Source: Gammaproteobacteria bacterium
Lineage (GTDB): Bacteria; Pseudomonadota; Gammaproteobacteria; GRL18
Direction: 5' to 3'
NCBI GenBank assembly: GCA_026196615.1
Contig: JAPHSW010000198.1
Coordinates: 1 to 46,206 of the forward strand
Length of the DNA: 46,206 nucleotides
The notes below the pieces were generated by a model that ran no database searches, was not told the DNA's origin, and was given only the letters and a program-made list of their open reading frames with translations. This document shows, piece by piece, positions 9,597 through 18,857 of this stretch; the first letter of the stretch is position 1; each line of letters begins with the position of its first letter. The position numbers and the translations under genes were made by a program.

Positions 9597-9799
9597 TTCG
9601 ATGAGTTTTTCCAGATTTTCAGCAAATAAATTACTAAATTTTTATCAAAGTGACTAATAATATTTTTATTCAAACAAGTCGATAGACTACCTTGGTTCAT
9701 TTTTTCATTTGAGGTACTTTCATATAAGGCCGTTGATACAAGCCATATAAAAATTTTATAACTTCGAGGAAAAGCGACTTTTATCAGCTTTTACAAATA

Positions 9800-9829
9800 T
9801 TGAGATAAAAATGATTAGTGTGATAATAT
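9800..9829 (+). promoter_or_regulatory. Probable sigma-70-type promoter of purT
   Basis: TTGAGA (9800-9805) and TAATAT (9824-9829) are separated by 18 bp, and the -10 lies 44 bp upstream of the purT ATG. Both hexamers match consensus at four or more positions. A PurR box was looked for and not seen. Confidence 0.55.
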
Positions 9830-9873
9830 CTGAACTCTTTTATCGGTAAACTTCAACAAAATAGGATTTCAGC

Positions 9874-11052
9874 ATGAAAATTGGCACCCCTCTCTCTCCT
9901 ACAGGTACACGAGTCCTTTTTTGTGGCGGTGGAGAATTAGCTAAAGAAGTCGTTATTGAACTTCAGAGATTTGGTGCGGAAGTGATTGTTGTGGATCGAT
10001 ATGATAATGCTCCCGCAATGCAGGTGGCGCATCGCAGCCATATTATCAATATGCTCGATGGTGATGCCTTACGTCAGGTAATTGAGACAGAAAAACCACA
10101 CTACATTGTGCCTGAAATTGAGGCCATTGCGACAGAGATGCTACTGACACTCGAAGAAGAAGGTTTTAATGTTATTCCTTCTGCTCGCGCTGCCAACCTG
10201 ACCATGAACCGTGAAGGTATCAGGCGTCTGGCTGCAGAAGAATTAGGGTTCAAAACATCCCCCTTTAAATTTGCTCAAACAAAAGAAGAATACATTTCCG
10301 CTGTCAAAGAAATTGGTATCCCCTGTGTTGTCAAACCCATTATGAGCTCTTCTGGTAAAGGTCAAAGTACAATCAAGTCTGATTCAGATATTGAAAACAC
10401 CTGGAAATATGCTCAAGAAGGTGGCCGTTCAGGTGAAGGCAAAGTGATTGTTGAAGGTTTTGTTGATTTTGATTATGAAATTACCTTATTGACTGTTCGA
10501 CATGTCAATGGCAATTCTTTTTGTGAACCCATTGGTCACAAACAAATTGATGGCGATTATAGAGAGTCCTGGCAACCACAGGCAATGAGTCAAATTGCTA
10601 AAGAAAAATCCATCCAGATTGCACAGAAAGTAACCGATAATTTGGGTGGTTGGGGATTATTTGGTGTTGAGTTATTTATTAAAGGGGATGAAGTCTATTT
10701 TAGTGAAGTATCCCCTCGCCCACATGATACGGGATTAGTCACATTAATATCTCAGGACTTATCTGAATTTGCCCTTCATGCACGAGCTATTTTAGGCTTA
10801 CCAATCCCCTATATTCGTCAATACGGACCAAGTGCCTCTTCGGTCATTCTAGTTAATGGTGATTCATCACAGGTTGCATTTGGTCATCTGGAAAGTGTAC
10901 TAAAAGAGCCTGACACTCAATTGAGATTATTTGGTAAACCTAAGGTCAAAACTCAACGACGCATGGGGGTTGTTCTCGCATTGGATGAATCCATTGAGTT
11001 AGCGCGAGAAAAGGCACTTCGATCGTCTGAAGCCGTTCATATTGAGATGTAA
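9874..11052 (+). CDS. purT: Formate-dependent phosphoribosylglycinamide formyltransferase
   Basis: PurT makes formyl-GAR from GAR, formate and ATP in purine synthesis, without a folate cofactor. The 392-aa product has the usual length. Motifs include the N-terminal '[30 protein letters not shown]', '[13 protein letters not shown]', the ATP-grasp lid region '[15 protein letters not shown]', '[20 protein letters not shown]', and the metal-binding '[24 protein letters not shown]'. It is a single-gene unit that converges on the TVP38 gene with only 6 nt between the two stops. Use of this enzyme implies that formate is available in the cell. Confidence 0.97.
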   Translation: MKIGTPLSPTGTRVLFCGGGELAKEVVIELQRFGAEVIVVDRYDNAPAMQVAHRSHIINMLDGDALRQVIETEKPHYIVPEIEAIATEMLLTLEEEGFNVIPSARAANLTMNREGIRRLAAEELGFKTSPFKFAQTKEEYISAVKEIGIPCVVKPIMSSSGKGQSTIKSDSDIENTWKYAQEGGRSGEGKVIVEGFVDFDYEITLLTVRHVNGNSFCEPIGHKQIDGDYRESWQPQAMSQIAKEKSIQIAQKVTDNLGGWGLFGVELFIKGDEVYFSEVSPRPHDTGLVTLISQDLSEFALHARAILGLPIPYIRQYGPSASSVILVNGDSSQVAFGHLESVLKEPDTQLRLFGKPKVKTQRRMGVVLALDESIELAREKALRSSEAVHIEM

Positions 11053-11058
11053 TACTTT

Positions 11059-11736
11059 TTAGCGCCGATGAGTCCAACGATGAATAATCAACCAACTTAA
11101 CAAACCAATTAATAATAAGACAACCCACAAGCTCTGTGGGATTGTATTAATTTGGTCACCAATTATGACCATAATAATAGTCAAGGGAAGTATACCCAGC
11201 CCTGTCGTCCAAAGAAATGTCCACCATTTTACATTCGCCAGACCTGCAGCGTAATTTATTAAGTTGAAAGCTATAATTGGAATAAAGCGACTAAAAAGTA
11301 ATGACCCCGTTCCGTAGTGCTCTGTCCAGTCAGTCAACTTTTTTTGTTGCTGTTGGTTAAGAAGTTTATTGACAAAAGGTACTCCCAATTTTTTTGCTAA
11401 TGCAAAGGCAACACAAGCCCCCATCATAGCACCACACCAGGTAATGACAACGCCCCAAAATGGACCATAAATCAAACCATTAGCAATAGCAACAAATTCA
11501 GATGGGAAAGGAATAAAGGAATGAATGATCATCAGTCCAAGGGAAACTGCAACTCCCCATGGACCTGAATCTCTAATTATTTTTAGAATTTCATCTAAGG
11601 AGAAATGAGGCCAGTCAAAAAAAACTTCCGGCTTTTGCATAACTAAATCGACCAGTACTAAGCCAAGGATAATAGTTGAAATGGTGGCCAGGATAACAAG
11701 AAATATAAAGCTGATACGATTGAGTATTTTTTTCAC
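11059..11736 (-). CDS. TVP38/TMEM64 family membrane protein
   Basis: The 225-aa integral membrane protein has an N-terminal helix, then the VTT/SNARE-associated (DedA-superfamily) core: 'IHSFIPFPSEFVAIANGLIYGPFWGVVITWCGAMMGACVAFALAKKLG', 'FSRFIPIIAFNLINYAAGLANVKWWTFLWTTGLGILP', and a terminal helix. Family members are thought to act in lipid scrambling or envelope homeostasis. The start is GTG with no clear ribosome-binding site; coupling to the transglycosylase gene 33 nt upstream may help. It is last in a DUF350-transglycosylase-TVP38 group. Confidence 0.88.
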   Translation of the reverse strand: MKKILNRISFIFLVILATISTIILGLVLVDLVMQKPEVFFDWPHFSLDEILKIIRDSGPWGVAVSLGLMIIHSFIPFPSEFVAIANGLIYGPFWGVVITWCGAMMGACVAFALAKKLGVPFVNKLLNQQQQKKLTDWTEHYGTGSLLFSRFIPIIAFNLINYAAGLANVKWWTFLWTTGLGILPLTIIMVIIGDQINTIPQSLWVVLLLIGLLSWLIIHRWTHRR

Positions 11737-11769
11737 ATTATGACTTGTTTTATTAGATGTACCGAATGA

Positions 11770-12354
11770 TTACTCAGCCTTTACCTGCATTAGTTTATCA
11801 ATTCGACGTATATAATGACGAGTTTCAGGGGGTGTAAACGGAGACACTTTTTCCCAACTATTAACAGCATCTGGATGTTCTTCTTTTTTGTCTCTGAGTT
11901 TTTTACGAGCTTTTAACACTCGACCAAAGCCTGCATTATAACTGGCGAAAGTAAAATTCATGCGCTCATCCACAGAAATATTTTTTTTCTTCCAACGTTT
12001 GTATAATTGTCGATTGTAATAAATAGCCGCAGCAATATTCCATCGAGGTTCTTCAATTCGCCCCAAACTTGGCTTTTTTTCCAAAATTTCGTTATACGTT
12101 GTCGGCATTATTTGCATGATACCAATCGCACCTACTTTACTTTTTGCTTTTGGATTCAATCCTGACTCAGCAATGCCTTGAGCTTTAAACCAATGCCAGT
12201 CAACTCCGGGACCAAAATAGTGTTTCGTATTTTTTTTAAAATGACGATCGTATTTGTTTGACCAGTGTTTGTGTTTCACATGCTTATGTGAACCTGCTAA
12301 TGCAAATGCAGGTAACAGAATAAAAACAAGTAAAAACAAGTAATTTCGGTGCAT
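11770..12354 (-). CDS. Secreted lytic transglycosylase (SLT domain)
   Basis: The 194-aa protein cleaves peptidoglycan between MurNAc and GlcNAc with formation of 1,6-anhydroMurNAc. A signal peptide ends near Ala20 and is followed by a His/Lys-rich linker. The SLT fold then shows the catalytic Glu63 in 'AESGLNPKA', 'GAIGIMQIMPTTY' (about 75-87) and 'FASYNAGFGRV'. There is no LysM or substrate-binding domain, so it is a minimal enzyme. The ATG overlaps the upstream DUF350 stop (TAATG), showing tight coupling. The late 'TPPETRHYIRRI' block is usual for the family. Confidence 0.9.
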   Translation of the reverse strand: MHRNYLFLLVFILLPAFALAGSHKHVKHKHWSNKYDRHFKKNTKHYFGPGVDWHWFKAQGIAESGLNPKAKSKVGAIGIMQIMPTTYNEILEKKPSLGRIEEPRWNIAAAIYYNRQLYKRWKKKNISVDERMNFTFASYNAGFGRVLKARKKLRDKKEEHPDAVNSWEKVSPFTPPETRHYIRRIDKLMQVKAE

Positions 12355-12584
12355 TAATTTAGACCCAAACCAATCACCAGACCTAATGCGGTACCAATAC
12401 CAATAAACATCCCCATCAACATCAAACCAACTGCTATGTTTCCATCGGCGAGTTTTTCAGGGATACTAAAGCTGACAATATGGCTAAACAATTTACAACC
12501 AAACCACATAAAAAAAAGAGTTAACATTCCTCCCATACAAGCATATAGAACATTAAGAAACATAGGATCAATACTATCTGTCAT
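12354..12584 (-). CDS. DUF350 family small membrane protein
   Basis: The 76-aa product has two hydrophobic helices, about residues 8-30 and 48-74, joined by a short loop. The segment 'DGNIAVGLMLMGMFIGIGTALG' matches the DUF350 core ('GNxAVALxLGGxFIG'). Family function is unknown. I start at ATG 12584, which has GGAAA upstream; a GTG at 12590 would add two residues. It leads the group with the lytic transglycosylase, whose start overlaps its stop. Confidence 0.78.
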   Translation of the reverse strand: MTDSIDPMFLNVLYACMGGMLTLFFMWFGCKLFSHIVSFSIPEKLADGNIAVGLMLMGMFIGIGTALGLVIGLGLN

Positions 12585-12730
12585 TACCACTTTCCTATTT
12601 TATTTTTAAAACTTTATTTGTATCTAATTAAGATTAGTCAATAATATCAGTGATTTCAACATTGACTATTTGTTATAAGAACACATGCACACTCTAATGC
12701 TCAACACAGAGTACTCACAATTTGCTTATA

Positions 12731-13000
12731 TTATTCTTCGTTTAGAAATTTTAAACCAATACCATTTTGCGCAAGTCGAACAATAACCATATCAAGAACC
12801 GGTGCTTCAAATGGGGTATCAATCAGTTGTACTTTCACTTCACTACCCACAGGTGGCAACTCAGAATTACCAGAAAGGAGATAAATTCCACCATCAGATA
12901 TGTCCAGCGTTTTAACTTCAATCGTACCTGTATCCGGATGAATTAATTTTACACTAGAAGTTAGTTTGGTTCGTACATGTTGTCGTTGATCTTCACTCAT
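12731..13000 (-). CDS. PilZ domain protein (cyclic-di-GMP receptor type)
   Basis: This 89-aa single-domain protein carries the PilZ ligand motifs: the N-terminal R-xxx-R (RQHVR) and D-x-S-xx-G (DISDGG), with beta strands ending in 'QNGIGLKFLNEE'. Both motifs contact cyclic di-GMP in bona fide receptors, so binding is expected here. It has no output domain and must act through a partner, often in motility or polysaccharide export. It lies 66 nt downstream of tsaB on the same strand. It is one of several cyclic-di-GMP genes in the window. Confidence 0.88.
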   Translation of the reverse strand: MSEDQRQHVRTKLTSSVKLIHPDTGTIEVKTLDISDGGIYLLSGNSELPPVGSEVKVQLIDTPFEAPVLDMVIVRLAQNGIGLKFLNEE

Positions 13001-13066
13001 AATGTTGTATATTCTCTACTTGTTATAGTTATTAGGCATTTTATAAGAAGCTTTTTATAGGGAACT

Positions 13067-13801
13067 TCACAGATTTTTTTTAGGTTTTTTGGCCACATTA
13101 TCTCTTAAATAAACAGGTCTGACCTGTTCAGCACTCACCAGAGCATCATTATTAATTTCATTAAGTGCTAAATATGCAATATCCCTGGCATGAGGATAAG
13201 ACGATTCGTTACTAATATCATGACTATCCTGTGATTCTTTACAATAAGTTGCAACGGACTGAAGTGGTTCATTATAGACTGACCAACCATTACCGACCAT
13301 TGTCCAACTCTTATCCAGCATTATATCGCCATCATTATCAATTGACGAACTGAGCAACTCCGGTTTGAGCACTTGTTCACAACCACTAAGAGTCATAAAA
13401 CCATTATTCATTTCATATGCACCAAAGTAAATCTCATCCATTCTGGCATCATTTGCCACAAGTAACTTATTGTGTAATTGAGAATATCTCTGAGCAATAG
13501 CGGCTAATGAAGAAATGGGCGCGACTTGCAAATCGGCGCCATAGGCAACAGCCTGAACAACTCCAGTAGCCACTCGAACTCCTGTAAATGCACCGGGCCC
13601 ACGTCCAAAAGCTAAAGCATCAATTTGTTTAATATCATAGCCAGCCTCATCTAAAACTGAATCAATCATGGGTAAAATTAATTGAGTATGTTGTCTTGGT
13701 GCAACTTCAAAACGCTCAATACAGGAAAAATTTTGTTGGTTGCCTTCTAATAAAACGGCAGAACAAGCATTACTGGATGTATCAATAGCAAGTATTTTCA
13801 T
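13067..13801 (-). CDS. tsaB: tRNA threonylcarbamoyladenosine synthesis protein TsaB
   Basis: TsaB is the non-catalytic partner of TsaD in making t6A at position 37 of ANN-decoding tRNAs. The 244-aa product shows the ASKHA-fold start 'MKILAIDTSSNACSAVLLEG', the 'HTQLILPMIDSVLDEAG' helix and the diagnostic 'FGRGPGAFTGVRVATGVVQ' block. Its C-terminus is basic ('NVAKKPKKNL'). The gene lies downstream of the split kinase and upstream of PilZ; neither is a known functional partner. Confidence 0.93.
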   Translation of the reverse strand: MKILAIDTSSNACSAVLLEGNQQNFSCIERFEVAPRQHTQLILPMIDSVLDEAGYDIKQIDALAFGRGPGAFTGVRVATGVVQAVAYGADLQVAPISSLAAIAQRYSQLHNKLLVANDARMDEIYFGAYEMNNGFMTLSGCEQVLKPELLSSSIDNDGDIMLDKSWTMVGNGWSVYNEPLQSVATYCKESQDSHDISNESSYPHARDIAYLALNEINNDALVSAEQVRPVYLRDNVAKKPKKNL

Positions 13802-13937
13802 TCAATAGATTCGTGTATTTGAGATATATTATTTATTAATTCACATATTCTAACAGAAATAAGGAGAAGTCATAGACCAAAAACACTTGGAAATCCTGTA
13901 TTTTCAAATAGATGGGCATCGGTTTGAAATTGTGTAA

Positions 13938-14324
13938 TTAACGATTTAACCATTCACACAATTTAGCATATAGTCGGTCAGAGTGAATAGGCTTACTTAA
14001 ATAGTCACTCATTCCTGCTGTCAGGCATTTTTCTCTATCACCTTGCATTGCATTAGCAGTCATGGCAATAATCGGAATATTCTGATACCGCTCCCCCGCT
14101 ATACCTGAACGTATCTGAAGACTCGCTTCATAGCCATCCATTTCAGGCATCTGACAATCCATCAAAATCAAAGTATAAGGTTTATCTTCACAGGCCTGTT
14201 TTAAAGCCTCGATTGCTTTAACACCATTTTCAGCAATATCAGTAGTTAAACCAAATTTATTTAAAACCCCTTTGGCAACAAGCTGATTCACCTTATTGTC
14301 TTCAACGAGTAATACCTGTGTCAA
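13938..14324 (-). CDS. Receiver domain, detached C-terminal piece of a split hybrid kinase
   Basis: This 128-aa piece is one complete receiver domain: 'VLLVEDNKVNQ', phosphoacceptor Asp in 'LILMDCQMPEMDGYEA', 'PIIAMTANAM' and 'GMSDYLSKPI'. Its TTG start has no good ribosome-binding site. The frame stays open upstream to a TAG at 14394-14396, reading a natural linker (FIAEENKSGNIKK...). It is in the same frame as the kinase at 14397-16601. Together with the frame-slip segment between them, it is best read as the last domain of one ~887-codon hybrid kinase, and not as a free-standing regulator. If the indels are real, it might still be made from an internal start. Confidence 0.8.
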   Translation of the reverse strand: MTQVLLVEDNKVNQLVAKGVLNKFGLTTDIAENGVKAIEALKQACEDKPYTLILMDCQMPEMDGYEASLQIRSGIAGERYQNIPIIAMTANAMQGDREKCLTAGMSDYLSKPIHSDRLYAKLCEWLNR

Positions 14325-14384
14325 ATCAGGCCATTCATCACTAATGGTTTTCTTTATGTTACCAGATTTGTTTTCCTCAGCAAT

Positions 14385-14490
14385 AAAAGTCCTCTATCAC
14401 TGGTGCATCAATTTGCTGTAAGGCATCAAATAAATCAGAAGTGGTTGCTGGTTTAGAAAAAAAAGTGCAAAAACCCAACTCCGAAAAAAA
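14385..14490 (-). other. Out-of-frame segment between two compensating indels in the hybrid kinase
   Basis: Adding one T to the T7 run at 14484-14490 restores receiver-domain sequence: HFFSELGFCTFFSKPATTSD, then LFDALQQIDAPVIEDF. Removing one T from the T4 run at 14385-14388 returns to the original frame and enters the linker of the second receiver. As given, the segment is misread and hits TGA (14397-14399) and TAG (14394-14396). The two changes cancel, leaving the upstream and downstream parts in one frame. Confidence 0.85.
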
Positions 14491-16601
14491 TGTCTATCAT
14501 CATGATTATCAACGTGAGTCATCATAACCAATTTCATCTCACTGAAGCGTGAATCAGAGTTCAATAATTTACCCAACTCAATACCATCCATTTCAGGCAT
14601 TTGCATATCAATAAAAGCCATATCAAAAAAAGGTTTATCCGCTTGATTCATCCGTGAATTACAAGTTTTTAATGCTAATTCAGCACTCTCAGATTCCACC
14701 ACAGAAGCCCCCCAATACTCAAGTTGCTTTTTCAGAACCTGCCTATTGATTGAATTATCATCAACAATTAACAAGTTCAATTGAGAAATATCTGATTCTG
14801 GTTGAACAGATTGAGAATATTTGCTTTTTTCAAGCAATAAAGAAAATTCAAAACAACTACCTTGCCCTTCTTGACTACTCACATGAATTTGACCATTTTG
14901 TAATTCAATGAGTTTTTTTACAATCGCCAAGCCTAATCCAGAACCACCATATTTGCGAGTAGTAGAAGCATCCACTTGAGTGAAAGAATCAAACAATTGA
15001 TTGAGTTTATCTTTAGGAATACCAACCCCTGAATCAATGACTTTACAATTCAGTTGTAAATTATTACTTGATAATAATTTCTTCTGTGTTGAGCTGCTGG
15101 ATAACAGCTCTACAAAGACAGTAATTTCTCCCTGTTCAGTAAACTTAATCGCATTACCAACTAAATTAGTTAATATTTGACGTATTCGTCCTGGATCGCC
15201 TCTAACCATGGATTGTTCAATATTGATAATGTCCAGAATAATTTCGACATTTTTTTCATGCAGTTGATAAGCCATTGCTTCAACAAAATCACCTAACATA
15301 TCACGTAAGTTGAAATCTAAAATATCCAGTTCCAATTTACCTGCTTCTATTTTTGAAAAATCAAGAATATCATTAATCAACATGAGTAGAGCAGAAGCAC
15401 TACTTTGGGCTAAATCCACCTGATGCTGTTGTTCTTTATCCAGTTCAGTGCCTGTTAATAAATCAAGCATCCCCAACACGCCATTCATTGGTGTTCGAAT
15501 TTCATGACTCATACTAGCAAGAAACTCACTCTTTGCTTGAGTTGCTGCTTCTGCTTCTTCTTTGGCTTGCAGCAATTCAGTTTCTGCTCGTTTAATTTGA
15601 GTTAGATCTCTCCAGATACAGTGAACAATTGTTTTGCCATGAATCAAAATAGGTGTCATGGCTAGAGAAACTTCCAATAGAATACACTCACCATTTTTTT
15701 TAAGATGCATCCATTCGAAACGATTCACACCTTCTTTCAATGTAAGGGTCAACATCTCATCGAACTTGATAGTAGAATTTTGATTATCTGGCTGAGTTTC
15801 CGGAGAGAGTTTAGATAAATGAGTCTGAAGCATTTGTTTATGATCACTATAACCAAGCATTCGTGCTGCCGCTTGATTACAGTCAATAAATTTTTCTTCA
15901 TCAATTAATAACATGGCATCATATGATGAATGAAATAATTCTAGAAAACGACGTTCACTTTTTTGCTGTTCCTCTTCAAGTTTTTTACTTTCCTCACGCA
16001 ACCAAATATTTTGTCGATTCATTTGATATAGGCGTCTTGCACTACCTAAAACAATGCCTATAAAAACGATGATTGCAAACCAAATTAATAATTCCAAACG
16101 ATTACCAATAAGGAAAAAAGATAAATCTAATGGAAGTAATGTCAATAATAAAAAAGTACTCACATTTTTCCAGATAGCTGATAATGTGGATACTGCACCG
16201 GCAGAAATTCCAACAAGAATGATAGCTAAAAAGACCTGATGTGATAAGTTATCTGTAGGAAATAATAAAATGCCACTCGCACCCCAAACGATGCCAGCTG
16301 AAACCGTACCTAGAAAAAAACGGTTGGCCCATATTTCAATTTCATGAGATTGTGGTGATTTCAAATAAAAAGAATATGTCAAACCAATTCTCAGAACAGT
16401 AATAAAACCAAGGCAGGCCCCCCAGATAATAAGAATTGAATGATCAATAACAGGCCATAGACCTACTATAAGCAAACCGGCAGCTAATAGAGTCGCCAAA
16501 AAAGAAATTGGCATGCCTGCATATAGCATCCTGACTTGTTTAGTACGTACCTGTACTTCTATATTTTTTACCCAATCAGGATGAGAGCTTATATCAGCCA
16601 C
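14397..16601 (-). CDS. Hybrid sensor histidine kinase, truncated by a frameshift
   Basis: The 734-aa reading frame contains about six membrane helices (residues 28-190), a coiled coil (200-220), a PAS domain (215-340), a HisKA domain with phosphoacceptor H366 in 'MSHEIRTPMNG', an ATPase domain (N box near 489-497, DSGVGIP at 523-529, GGSGLGLAI at 552-560), and most of a receiver domain with Asp665 in 'FIDMQMPEMDG'. After about residue 706 the sequence turns to nonsense ('FFRSWVFALFFLNQQPLL'), because one T is missing from a homopolymer at 14484-14490. The receiver therefore lacks its last helices and conserved Lys in this reading. The start is GTG with GGA upstream. The last domain of the intact protein is at 13938-14324. 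Confidence 0.88.
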   Translation of the reverse strand: MADISSHPDWVKNIEVQVRTKQVRMLYAGMPISFLATLLAAGLLIVGLWPVIDHSILIIWGACLGFITVLRIGLTYSFYLKSPQSHEIEIWANRFFLGTVSAGIVWGASGILLFPTDNLSHQVFLAIILVGISAGAVSTLSAIWKNVSTFLLLTLLPLDLSFFLIGNRLELLIWFAIIVFIGIVLGSARRLYQMNRQNIWLREESKKLEEEQQKSERRFLELFHSSYDAMLLIDEEKFIDCNQAAARMLGYSDHKQMLQTHLSKLSPETQPDNQNSTIKFDEMLTLTLKEGVNRFEWMHLKKNGECILLEVSLAMTPILIHGKTIVHCIWRDLTQIKRAETELLQAKEEAEAATQAKSEFLASMSHEIRTPMNGVLGMLDLLTGTELDKEQQHQVDLAQSSASALLMLINDILDFSKIEAGKLELDILDFNLRDMLGDFVEAMAYQLHEKNVEIILDIINIEQSMVRGDPGRIRQILTNLVGNAIKFTEQGEITVFVELLSSSSTQKKLLSSNNLQLNCKVIDSGVGIPKDKLNQLFDSFTQVDASTTRKYGGSGLGLAIVKKLIELQNGQIHVSSQEGQGSCFEFSLLLEKSKYSQSVQPESDISQLNLLIVDDNSINRQVLKKQLEYWGASVVESESAELALKTCNSRMNQADKPFFDMAFIDMQMPEMDGIELGKLLNSDSRFSEMKLVMMTHVDNHDDRHFFRSWVFALFFLNQQPLLIYLMPYSKLMHQ

Positions 16602-16753
16602 AATTAATCCACCAAATAAGAAAAGAAGCTTATTTAAACTATATGTTTAAAATATAAGTTTTAAGTATATGTATTAATTGGCTATGATTCCAATGCAACT
16701 CATGCAAAAGTAAATGAGTATAAATATATGAACTTGAAGAGTAAAACCTATTG

Positions 16754-18778
16754 TTAGGATGAGGGGCCCAGCATCATTGCAGAAAACTTTTTTTGTAAGT
16801 TTTGAAGTTCTGTTTCTATAGGAATAGCGGGTAAGGTTTTACGTAAATAGTAACCATACGCTTTTGTAAAAAAACGAGGGTCTGCAATAACAAGAATACC
16901 ATAATCATTAATATCTCGAATTAAACGCCCTGCTCCTTGTTTAAGAGCCATACCAGCCTGTGGCAGTTGATATTGAGAAAAAGCGTCCATACCTTGCTGT
17001 TTCATAAAACGGATGCGTGTTTGCAATACAGGCTCATAAGGTGAGGCAAAAGGAAGCTTATCGATAACAACACAGGATAAAGCCTGTCCTTTAACATCAA
17101 CACCTTCCCAAAAACTACTGGTTCCTAGTAAAATAGCCTTATTCGATACTTTAAATTGCTCAACTAATTGTTGCTTGGGTGCATCACCTTGAACCAACAA
17201 CTGAAAGTCCATATTTTTCAGTATTTCCCTGGCTTCCTGCATCGCACGGTGAGAAGTAAACAAAAAAAATGTTTTGCCTTCTAACCATTCAATGACTGGA
17301 AGAATTTCTCTAATCAGAGATGATATATAATACTCATCATTAGGTAAGGGTAAATTTTTTGGAGCATAAAGTATTGCTTGCTGACTGTAATTAAACGGAC
17401 TTTCTAGTTTAATTACATCACAATCATGTAAAGCCAGTTGATTCGCAAAGTGAGCAAATAAAGATTTTTCATGCTTTTTATCTTCTTGTTCGAAGTCATA
17501 ATCATTTGCTGAATCATGACTATTAAAAGGTTCAAGACTCTGAGTTGCACCATGACAATTAACAGCCAAAGTTGCCGATGTAAAAACCCAGTTTGCTAAA
17601 GTTGAATCAAGATGCTGTTTAAATTCATCCCCAATTGATAATGGGGTCAGTTGAATAGTAAAATAATTGCTTTTACATTCAAACCAATGAATCATTCCTT
17701 CTGGCGTAATTCCTGTCAGCTCATCAAAACCAATTAATATTTGTTCACTACGTTTAAAGCAGCGTTCCAGTTCTGCATTACTCATCGCCAAAGGCTCTAA
17801 AAATGCTTTAAGTTTTCTTAAAGCATAAACAATTTCATCACATAAGGGTTTAATAGATAAGCTTATCTCAGACCAACTCCCTCTTTGTTTATAGCGGTTG
17901 ATGACCATAATAAGATCATTCAGCATACGTTTGATATCATCATTTAAGGCATAAAAACGATCAACCGAAGCAGAAGATTTTGAAACAAACCGTCGACTTT
18001 CTTTTAGAAGATCATTAATTTGTTTTGATGAAATTTCTCGTGATAAAAAACGAGAGGCAATATCAGGTAATTGATGTGCTTCATCAATAATATAGGTCTG
18101 AGCTGAAGGCAGCAGCTCTCCCAATGTATCTGTTTTTAATTTCAGATCAGCCATAAGAAGGTGATGATTGACGATGATCACATCAGCTTCAAAAGCTTGT
18201 TCTCTAGCTTTTAAGACATAGCAATCAGCATGATTAGGGCAAGCTCCCCCTAAGCAATTATCACTGGTAGATGTGACAATCGGCCAAACTAAAGACTGTT
18301 CTTTAAGTGTAGAAAATTCAGAAATATCAGCAAACTTTGTCTGCTTTAAGGTTTGTTTGATGACTTGAAGGTCAGCCTGTGTTTGTTCATCATACCAGGC
18401 TTCATCTAACGCTTTCTCAAAGCGATAGACACAAACATAATTACTACGACCTTTGAGGATACTATAATTGAGATCGCGCTGATTAATGGGTTCCAGTATT
18501 GCAGCTATTACAGGTAAATCTTTATGATACAGCTGATCTTGAAGATTTTTTGTCCCAGTACTAATGATTGTTTGTTTTAAAGAAAGAATCGAAGGAACAA
18601 GATAAGCATAAGTTTTACCCGTTCCAGTACCCGCTTCACAAAGTAAAACACCTTTCTTTTCTATGATTTGCTCAATTTTTTGAGCCATTTGAAACTGAGC
18701 ATCACGAGGAGAAAAACCAGGAAGGTGCCTGGAAAGTAAACCTTCATGCGAAAAAATACGGTTAAGAACGTCTGTCAT
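16754..18778 (-). CDS. DinG/YoaA-family ATP-dependent DNA helicase
   Basis: This 674-aa XPD-like superfamily 2 helicase probably unwinds DNA 5'-3'. It shows Walker A 'CEAGTGTGKT' (residues 47-56), four cysteines placed for a [4Fe-4S] cluster (C116, C175, C180, C186), 'VIIVNHHLL', the DEAH box at 232-235, and C-terminal motifs 'LLGTSSFWEGVDVKG' and 'GAGRLIRDINDYGILVIADPR'. The length and the short iron-sulfur domain fit the YoaA branch better than long DinG proteins, but I do not assign the symbol firmly. Such helicases act in repair or replication-fork restart. It is a separate leftward unit upstream of the hybrid kinase. Confidence 0.92.
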   Translation of the reverse strand: MTDVLNRIFSHEGLLSRHLPGFSPRDAQFQMAQKIEQIIEKKGVLLCEAGTGTGKTYAYLVPSILSLKQTIISTGTKNLQDQLYHKDLPVIAAILEPINQRDLNYSILKGRSNYVCVYRFEKALDEAWYDEQTQADLQVIKQTLKQTKFADISEFSTLKEQSLVWPIVTSTSDNCLGGACPNHADCYVLKAREQAFEADVIIVNHHLLMADLKLKTDTLGELLPSAQTYIIDEAHQLPDIASRFLSREISSKQINDLLKESRRFVSKSSASVDRFYALNDDIKRMLNDLIMVINRYKQRGSWSEISLSIKPLCDEIVYALRKLKAFLEPLAMSNAELERCFKRSEQILIGFDELTGITPEGMIHWFECKSNYFTIQLTPLSIGDEFKQHLDSTLANWVFTSATLAVNCHGATQSLEPFNSHDSANDYDFEQEDKKHEKSLFAHFANQLALHDCDVIKLESPFNYSQQAILYAPKNLPLPNDEYYISSLIREILPVIEWLEGKTFFLFTSHRAMQEAREILKNMDFQLLVQGDAPKQQLVEQFKVSNKAILLGTSSFWEGVDVKGQALSCVVIDKLPFASPYEPVLQTRIRFMKQQGMDAFSQYQLPQAGMALKQGAGRLIRDINDYGILVIADPRFFTKAYGYYLRKTLPAIPIETELQNLQKKFSAMMLGPSS

Positions 18779-18857
18779 TTAGTTAAAACTTAAGGTTTAG
18801 AAGAAATTAGGTAGAGAAGGTATTAGATTGAGTCATCGTTAGAATCCTCAAAACGCA

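Larger units (their letters stand above)
9475..9873. other. Divergent intergenic region upstream of purT
   Basis: This 399-nt gap separates the leftward hypothetical gene (start 9474) and purT (start 9874). It contains a perfect 15-bp palindrome at 9582-9596, a 10-bp palindrome TTGATATCAA at 9561-9570, and a plausible purT promoter at 9800-9829. I saw no coding frame or structured RNA that I could defend. Confidence 0.5.

Noticed and set aside
14324-14394. Independent single-domain response regulator gene starting at TTG 14324
   Set aside because: The frame continues upstream as a natural linker into the kinase's repaired receiver domain, and no ribosome-binding site supports the TTG; the split-gene reading explains more.
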